From: Beverwykella pulmonaria
Taxonomy: Eukaryota > Ascomycota > Dothideomycetes > Pleosporales > Melanommataceae
Length of the DNA stretch: 64,000 bases
Assembly (NCBI GenBank): GCA_001599595.1
Contig: BCHH01000019.1
Coordinates: 312,411-376,410 of the forward strand
Direction: 5' to 3'
Positions within the stretch are counted from its first letter, which is position 1; each line of letters starts with the position of its first letter. The translations under genes and the position numbers were made by a program. The notes under the pieces were generated by a model that searched no databases, was not told the DNA's origin, and saw nothing but the letters and a program-made list of their open reading frames with translations. Positions 57,810 through 64,000 of this stretch are shown piece by piece.

Positions 57810-58330
57810 GCACAAGGGAGGCTCAGGATGAGGGACCTGCCGGCGTGCAGCTGAATTGCTGAGTGCCCTCAGACCCTCGCAGCAGAAATGCAGCACTGTC
57901 AGAATCTTCCAGCTGTCACCGGATTGCAGCAGATCATGACCGCTATTAGTCGGCTGGAGACAAACATGGGCCGGCTGGAGACAAAACTGACGGCTAGGAT
58001 GTCACCCAACAAGGTACACTTACCCCATGCTTCTCTTACATATTTACTGACAGCCGACGTCATGTAGCGACCATAACTCTATCGCACGAACTCAGAACTC
58101 TCTTCATACCTCTCGTGATGACGCTCCGTCGCCGCTCCACAACACATCTACGAATGCAGCTACTCCCAACTTTCCAGTAACTCCTCAGGATATTGATCAA
58201 CTTCAAACTCCCGCAGCGAATGCCACGCTCGAAGCGCTTGGACAAGGTACAACTGGGACGTTGCCTGTTAAGAAGTAGAGGATCAGGATGGCGGTGGAAT
58301 TGCCAGCTGTTCGGAAAGAGGGTCCATGAA
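57810..58330 (+). pseudogene. Decayed tandem copy of the coiled-coil family gene
   Basis: This copy matches the gene at 56576 over both exons and the intron but is broken. The ATG is AAG, part of the N-terminal coding region is deleted with a frame change, and a TAG replaces the codon in the KKQR motif near the end (AAGAAGTAG). The intron acceptor ATGTAG and the downstream NSIARTQNSLH region remain recognisable. Confidence 0.75.
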
Positions 58331-58404
58331 AGCCAAATTGTGACGTTCAGAGTTGGTAAGCTTTCGGCGACCTTGTTTTGCTAGCAGCGATCAAACTAAC
58401 ATCT

Positions 58405-58680
58405 TCAGCATGATGACAGTGGCATAAATTGTGCAACGAGGAGTTTGGTTGACATCCTGGCCGTCAGATTTGTCTCTAGCCGGCCTATGTTGGTCTCTAG
58501 CCGACCAATAGCGGTCATGATCTGCTGCAATCCGGCGACAGCTGGAAGATTCTGATAATGTTGCATCTCTGCGAGGGTCTGATGGCACTCGGCGATGCGG
58601 TGGAAGTCTGGCTGCACACCGATAGATCCCTCGTTCTGAGCCTCCCTTGTGCTGGTGGGAAGTCAGAAGAGTTTCAGACG
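58405..58680 (-). pseudogene. Inverted, truncated copy of the family's first exon
   Basis: The minus strand reads VQPDFHRIAECHQTLAEMQH, YQNLPAVAGLQQIMTAIG and ETNLTARMSTK, close to residues 12-90 of the intact copy. It lacks the start codon (AAGGGAGG as in the other decayed copy). The second exon is replaced by sequence that normally lies downstream of the gene, so a rearrangement joined exon 1 to the 3' flank. Confidence 0.7.
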
Positions 58681-59212
58681 ATGGAGTCACAGTGTTACTT
58701 TGATGAGTTCTTGGTGTGAAGGGTGATAAAGGCGCCCACAACTTTGGTGCTTCATTCCGCATCCCTGACATCATGACCATCGGGCCTAGTTTCGGCAACT
58801 TGGTTTTATAATTTGATGATTATCTTACACTGCAATGGTATAACTGTGTTTGGATCCCTTCTGCTGTCCCTGGCCAACTGGGAAGACTTCCCTCCACTCA
58901 GCACCCAGCCTACTATCTGCTATGTAAAAGGCCCACTGAGGCCGTCCATACTTATATATTGCCATTGCGCATTGTCATTGCGCATTGCAGCAGGCCCATT
59001 ACCGCTTTGGTGGCCAAATAGGTCCACTTACCCCATGCTTCTCTTACATATTTACTGGCGACCGGCGTCATGTAGCGACCATTACTCTATCACGCGAACT
59101 CAGAACTCTCTCCTTACCACATGTGGAATTTCCATCATGGTGTAAAAGAGGTCTTCTCAAATCCGAACTCCTTCTCATTTATACTCCCATCTTACTGATG
59201 CATATTTCATCA

Positions 59213-59606
59213 TCAAGGCCCACCAACAGCCCTACGAACCATGTTTCTCGCATCCCTCAAACCTTTTCCCAGCTCTCCTCTCCGATGCGCCTCCTTGACC
59301 GAGTAATGCAAGTCCACTAGCTCTTTTGCGCGCTGCAGATCAGGGTCCTCATCTTTTGGTTCTTGATCTTTCTGCTCGACTTGATCGGGGGTAATAGTCT
59401 TGGGTTTGGGACCGGCAGTGACGAGGGCGAGGGCTGCAGTGTGATCCTGTTTCTTGAATAAGTGATGGTTTTGGGAGGATAGAGAGGAGGGAGATGGAAG
59501 GATTGGGAAGTTGGGGATTTGGAGGAACACATACGCAAACGCGGAGGGATACGAGGTCGGAGAGGATTTCTGCGAGCTGCATTGAACCCTGGGGTATCGT
59601 CGACAT
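59213..59606 (-). CDS. Small conserved-looking protein of unknown function
   Basis: Two exons (59606-59535, 59452-59213) encode 103 residues. The N-terminus is MSTIPQGSMQLAEILSDLVS; exon 2 continues KQDHTAALALVTAGPKPK and a charged linker, then a helical C-terminus: DLQRAKELVDLHYSVKEAHRRGE and GKGLRDARNMVRRAVGG. I recall small fungal proteins with the DLQRAK.LV.LHY.VK motif, without a function. The 82-nt intron separates the halves. Its compact, amphipathic helices suggest a subunit of a larger assembly, which is speculation. Confidence 0.65.
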
Positions 59607-60299
59607 TATGGCGATTCTTGGTCGGATTTCGCGATGTAGCACAGCACCGTAAAAAAGGTAGTCTAATGTGGGAGCTTTGAGGTCGAATAGAAGTGGGGCA
59701 AGTGAAGCTCCGATGTATCGGCAATGGTTTCGATTCCGGTGGGGTGGCGGCTAGTGACGGCAATTTGAAATTCAACCTCAACCCTCAACCCTTCTCTCTC
59801 CGTGTGAGTTTTCACGTCCAAACGTCAATCATCCTTATCTTGTACATACGTGAGCTGGAAAGAGATAGAGAATATGGCGAGCTTGCAATCCATCAAAGCT
59901 AATTGCCGGAAGGTTCGTGTGTTATCAATTCTTTCAAACTTTAGTAAACGAAAAGGACAATTGTGCATCATCTCCCCCGAATGAATATATTATATTGTAT
60001 ATCAGGAGAAAAAAGGAGTGATTTCTGGGAAGGAGATGAAATGATTGAAGATATTTGCTTAGTCTTGTTGTATCTGCTGGGAGTCATCATGTTCTAAATG
60101 TCAGAGATTTACGCTGGAGGACGTTTGGGAGCGTGGGGTACAAGAGGCTCAACGCAAGGATTAACTCCACCTACTGCATGCTTCCACGTCTGAGGAGAAC
60201 GACAAGGACGCGTAAAAGGCGGGCTGGTAAATACATCGAGGTTTAGTAGGGCAAATTTAATTCTCTTGCCCACGGTCTAAATTTTGGTTATTTTTTCTT
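59607..60299. other. Intergenic region between divergent genes
   Basis: No supported feature. Open frames at 59693-59902 and 60055-60246 have no motif. Confidence 0.4.
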
Positions 60300-61195
60300 A
60301 TGTGGGAACATGCAGCGCATTCATCTATTGTTATCTTTCTCGGATTTTGCTGAAATAACTTGACCTGCAATCGCTGACATACACCCAGGTCATGTGCATA
60401 GGCCGGAACTATGCGTAATACTCCCTCTCTACACCCGTCATCCAATGTCTGATCTCCCGTAACAGAGACCACATCAAAGAACTCAACAGCGCTCGTCCAA
60501 AACAACCCTTCTTCTTCCTCAAGCCTCCGTCCGCCATTCTCCTCCCCGGGGCTGGCCCGGTGCTGCGTCCCAAGGGAGTGATTATGCATTATGAAGTCGA
60601 ATTGGCCTTGGTCATGGGCAAGGCGGTCCGAGATCTGGACCCTGAGGACACGAAAGGGGCTATGGATGCCATTTCAGGTATAATGCATTTTCCCTTCTAC
60701 ATTGCCAATCATGAAAGCGTTGTGCATGCCTAGGTACATGGTCGAAAAATGAACTCATCATGGACAGGTTATCTCCTCGCAATCGATATGACAGCGCGGA
60801 ATGTGCAGGACGAAGCTAAAAAGAAGGGTCTTCCCTGGTCGATTGCTAAAGGCTTCGACACATTTCTCCCCATCTCGCAGCTTATTGCCAAGTCCCGTAT
60901 TACGGACCCCCAAAATGCGCACCTCTGGCTCAGCGTAAATGGTCAGATGAAGCAATCTGATAATACCGAACTCATGCTTTTCCGAATTCCAAGACAGTTA
61001 AGCGATATCAGCCGAGTTATGACATTGGAGGAGGGTGATATTGTGCTCACGGGGACGCCAAAAGGTGTCGGATCGGTAAAGACGGGTGATGTGATGACGG
61101 CGGGGCTAAAGGTGGACGGAAAAGAAATTGAGGAGGCGAATATCGAAGTTCAAGTCGCGGATCGTGAGGGACCGTATGAGTTCAAAGAGACGTAG
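60300..61195 (+). CDS. Fumarylacetoacetate-hydrolase family enzyme, FAHD1/acylpyruvase type
   Basis: Exons 60389-60414, 60466-60677 and 60768-61195 are secure. A first exon at 60300-60329 (MWEHAAHSSI) keeps phase but uses a weak GTTATC donor, so the N-terminus is uncertain; an ATG at 60392 is the alternative. The 231-residue model shows CIGRNYADHIKEL, FFFLKPPSAIL, HYEVELALVMGKAVRD (metal-binding E..E), AIDMTARNVQDEAKKKGLPW, AKGFDTFLPIS, LWLSVNG and GDIVLTGTPKGVGSV. These are the conserved blocks of FAHD1-like proteins, which are mitochondrial oxaloacetate decarboxylases and acylpyruvate hydrolases. The length is close to the family's 220-240. No presequence is evident. Confidence 0.88.
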
Positions 61196-61601
61196 ACGTG
61201 AGACTAGATCAGCGCCAATGTCATCGCCTTGCTAAATTTACTTTGCTTGGCTTTCTTAAAGTGAACTCTTTTCTCAGACTTTTTTTTTATAACCCGGCAG
61301 CTAGGAAATCCTGTAGGTTGTCGAATTGGGGCACTTCCCTACGTTTCCTTTTGGTTCGTGGGCTTCCCGAGCTCGGAACGGGATGTACAGATTCTACCAT
61401 TGATCTTTTCGCCGGAATTTGTTGCAAAGGTTCAGTTATCGGCCTCTGTTTGGGGACTGGTATTGGAGACCCAACTGCCAGTTCCATTGCAGCTGCCTTC
61501 CTTGGAGAAATTTTCTGGGACTTGGATGGTAAGGGGCAGTGCAAATTGCCTCGGTCATCGTGTACACAACGGATCTACCACAGAGTCAGGTCAGTTATAG
61601 G
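61196..61601. other. Convergent intergenic region
   Basis: Short overlapping frames on both strands have no recognisable features. A sharp change of composition was not seen. Confidence 0.4.
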
Positions 61602-63110
61602 CTAAGGATTGAAAGTGGAACAAACCTTCCGCTTCTGACAGTCGGCACATGGTCTGATACGACGGGGTCTAGATGCAGCCAGATCTTCCATGCCTTGAAG
61701 ATCTTGTGGCGGCAATTTTAGAACAACGATTCTGGATGGTCGCGTAGATGCATTCTTTGTCTGGCTGTGTGTCATTTGAGCTGATTGTATCGGTAGGAAC
61801 TGGTCCTGAGAGTTTTCGGCCTGACTACGTGTTGTGCGAGCAGCCTCTATTCGTTGAGAGTTGAAAACTTGGGTCCATTTTGCTGGACTAGGTGTCATAC
61901 GAGCAGATTCAATAGGTTGAGAATGGAGGACCTGGGTACGTTTGGCTTGACTGCGTGTTATCCGTCCGCTAACAGAAGGCTGTCTCCTCGTCCTTGCACT
62001 GACTGCTTCTTTTCGACGTCGAGTGGCAAGCTGGCGTGATGGTACTGGCGTATGGGTGGAATTCTGCGTCTGAGTGATGGTTTTCTGCACCACGTTTGGT
62101 TTTTGCGCCTGAGTAGGTTCCTGCAACTCGATTTGCATCTGTGGTATATGTACATTCTGCTGAGATCGGGGTGTCAAGTCTCTGATAGGCTGCCTTCGGT
62201 GTACGTTATTGCTTGGGGACTTATCACGAAGATCCACTTGAGTCCTGCAAAAGTCAGTAAATGTCTGCGATGGGTGCGTAAGATGATCTCACCTCCTACT
62301 TATTGGGTTGGAAACGAAGCTTATTGGAACTTGCACATCAGTTGGAATCGGCGACGATGCCTCAGTCGTTGCTTCTGTCATGGGCAGCGCCTTCAGTCCT
62401 TCTGTCTCGATCATGGTTCTGATGCGAGCCACCTCAAACTGCAACTCACTGTTCCTCGCGTCTAAGACCTGGCAAACCCGCTCGAAGATGGTCATCTTGT
62501 CCTGCGTCCTTCTAGCCTCCTTGCTGTGGCGTGGCCCAAAGGCATCCAAATGCTGCGCAAAGGTGCTGACATGGTTTGGGGCGTTTTGGTTGACGAGACT
62601 CACAGTGACTTGCAGTTGACCTAACGTCGCCTCAATAGCCTCAATATTCTTCGTTATCGAGCTGAAAGTTTGCGAATTTTGCTCGACATCCTTTTGCATG
62701 CTTCTGTACTGCGCGTCGAGTGCCGATATTTTCCGTTGCATCTTTCTGCATTCTTCAATTTCCTTTTCGAATTTGACAAACGCATGGCAGGAAACCTCGC
62801 GGAACGCTCTCTGAACCTCCTCGTTATCTTCTAGGAAGGCGTCGATGCGCTTGTCCAAATCCTTCACCTTTTGGACAGTGTCCTTAGCTTCACCCACAAC
62901 GGATTCGATTGACTTGTTCTGCGCAACCCGGTCTCGAAGCTGGGCCTCAACGTTGTCTATTCGACTGTGAAGATGTCCATTTTCACGCTTTAACTGATGG
63001 TAAAATAGAAGGGACGCTGGGTACGCTGGGTCCACTCCAGGAGGCGTGGCCATTGCATCGACCTGGGCACTGCGACTGCTTCGTTGCGAGGCAGTTGCTG
63101 TAGGTGGCAT
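61602..63110 (-). CDS. Coiled-coil protein with a Ser-Gln repeat tail, unknown function
   Basis: Two exons (63110-62293, 62244-61602) encode 486 residues. Residues 30-250 are mostly helical and charged (LFYHQLKRENGHLHSRIDNV, KDTVQKVKDLDKRIDAFLED, ECRKMQRKISALDAQYRSMQ, RIRTMIETEGL), as in a long coiled coil. The C-terminal half is polar and contains about four imperfect repeats of a 20-25 residue unit with RxTxSQAKxTQVxxSQ(P/R)IE. It ends with a cysteine-containing cluster (RPRRIRPCADCQKRKVC) reminiscent of half a Zn2Cys6 binuclear cluster. I do not recognise the family. SQ/TQ richness could suit phosphorylation by PIKK kinases (speculative). Confidence 0.7.
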
Positions 63111-63583
63111 GGCGAGAGAAGGCGGCGAGCAAGTACATGCAAGTTTGAAGAAAGTGAGGTGTGCCGATAAACGAAAGAGAATGGCGGTGAGGTGTGGTCA
63201 ACCTCGAGGTGACTGATTGAGGAAGTCACGCCAGACGTACCTGCTTTCCACGACCGGCCGATCTAGCTACATGCGGCACGAAGGACCCAGTATCTAGTGA
63301 GGAATATCCGTAACAGGGGTGAATTTAAGAAGAGATTAAAAGGATCAAACTGGCTTTGCAAAGCCCTACTGTATCTGCTAGACATATTTTTGCTATGCTA
63401 GTGAACATTGCTAGCATGCTCCTCGCCGCATACTAGGTAATGTGCATTACAAAAGGCATCGTGGGCAAAATGAAGGCAAAGATGAGTGACGAGGAGATGT
63501 AGGGTAGGCTTACACTTTCAAGATTCGCAACGGCAACTAAAATTAGAGCAAGTTTATTATTTCTTTCTACCTACTGTGGCGGG
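63111..63583. other. Intergenic region with a dispersed repeat
   Basis: The region contains the palindrome GGCTTTGCAAAGCC (63352-63365) followed by CCTACTGTATCTGCT, part of a repeat found also near 34289 and 45311. No gene is supported. Confidence 0.45.
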
Positions 63584-64000
63584 TCACGAACCAGCCCGCT
63601 TCGGTCCTTTGGGTGCATCAAAAGCCTCATCACGCTTCATGATTCGAATCTTTGTGTCCTTCTTGGCGCCGTCTGGCTCACTAGCTGAACCGCCCTCGCT
63701 TTCTTTGGCCCGCTCCGCAACGCTCTTATCGTAGCTGCTGGGGTCGATGCCTAGGATGCCACCGACGTTGTTGCGATCGCCGGGAACAGAGAACTCGCGG
63801 AAGGCGTACCGCCACTCGTTCAAAAAGCCGCGGATAGCTTTGCCAACCTTATCCTTACCGTTCTTGGAGTGATGACCGGTGCCGGTGATGGCGTAGACAG
63901 GACGGGAAGAGGCATTGTGCTTCAGGAGGATACCTTCGAGATATGATACTGCTTCATCCGGATGTAGACCTACAAATCAAGTTAGCATTTCTCATCATTG
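63584..64000 (-). CDS. Smr-domain protein, 3' part (runs off the window)
   Basis: The last exon (63584-63969) follows an acceptor TTTGTAG at 63970; the 5' part lies beyond the right edge. The sequence is the end of an Smr domain: GLHPDEAVSYLEGILLKHN, RPVYAITGTGHHSKNGKDKVG (the TGxGxHS motif, with nuclease-associated His) and KAIRGFLNEWRYAFREFSV. A C-terminal tail follows: GGILGIDPSSYD, then RIMKRDEAFDAPKGPKRAG. Fungal Smr proteins often carry DUF1771 or CUE domains upstream and bind or cleave RNA in translation quality control; that part cannot be seen here. Confidence 0.8.

Larger units (their letters stand above)
57330..58990. repeat. Duplicated block with a large inverted repeat
   Basis: A unit of about 105 bp starting TGCGCTATAGCAATACATAA occurs twice in tandem (about 57340-57440 and 57450-57553) and once inverted (about 58880-58985). 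From the second copy, about 560 bp (57450-58010, including half of a decayed gene copy) is repeated in inverted orientation at about 58440-58990. The arms are separated by about 430 bp and have diverged by many substitutions and small indels. A further fragment of the family's intron/exon 2 lies at 59018-59115. Confidence 0.75.

Overview
The window is nuclear DNA of a filamentous ascomycete (Pezizomycotina, most likely Dothideomycetes; the class is an inference). The grounds are compact genes with many 35-90 nt GT..AG introns, fungal-specific families (DUF2417, DUF3807, DUF726/Mil1, CorA-like membrane proteins, a DPP5-type peptidase), intact fungal orthologues (Prp16, Pwp1, Utp23, Ppe1, mL54) and a fungal hAT transposon. 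There are no operons. Coordinates for multi-exon genes span the whole CDS; intron positions are in the evidence and were placed by reading frame and GT/AG sites.

Layout. 1-5160 is gene-poor and relic-rich: a spliced C2H2-like C-terminus at the left edge, an array of CACGTG sites next to a TATA box, a frameshifted WD40 fragment, a tRNA-derived relic, and a short intact-looking gene for a 67-residue secreted cysteine-rich protein (2773-3025). 5163-29467 is gene-dense: a secreted, probably surface-anchored protein; a divergent pair of RNA-biology genes (PRP16 splicing helicase and PWP1 ribosome-biogenesis factor); a conserved unknown; a CorA-like membrane protein with very small introns and an 18-nt exon; mitochondrial ribosomal protein mL54; a DUF2417 membrane/hydrolase-fold protein; PP2A methylesterase PPE1; UTP23; and a large DUF726 protein with an internal repeat. 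29.5-34.7 kb is gene-poor and holds one cytochrome P450, a degenerate repeat array and a membrane-protein fragment.

34.7-53.97 kb is again housekeeping: an ENV7/STK16-like kinase, a DPP5-like peptidase, a PWWP chromatin protein, a metallo-beta-lactamase-fold protein with a zinc-ribbon N-terminus, a FAS1 protein, a DUF3807 protein, a CBS-domain protein, a PTC7-type PP2C phosphatase and a PWI/RS splicing coactivator. 54.28-59.2 kb is a repeat island: a 1,211-bp hAT element with a perfect 8-bp target duplication, a 12-nt minisatellite, and a duplicated and inverted small gene family with one intact copy and decayed copies. The right end carries a conserved small protein, an acylpyruvase-type FAH hydrolase, a coiled-coil protein and the 3' end of an Smr-domain gene.

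Taken together, PRP16, the PWI/RS protein, PWP1, UTP23 and mL54 serve RNA and ribosome biogenesis, and PPE1, PP2C and ENV7-like act in phosphorylation control. The repeat-rich segments look like accessory chromatin. The most novel items are the small secreted protein, the hAT element with intact boundaries, and the inverted duplicated gene family.
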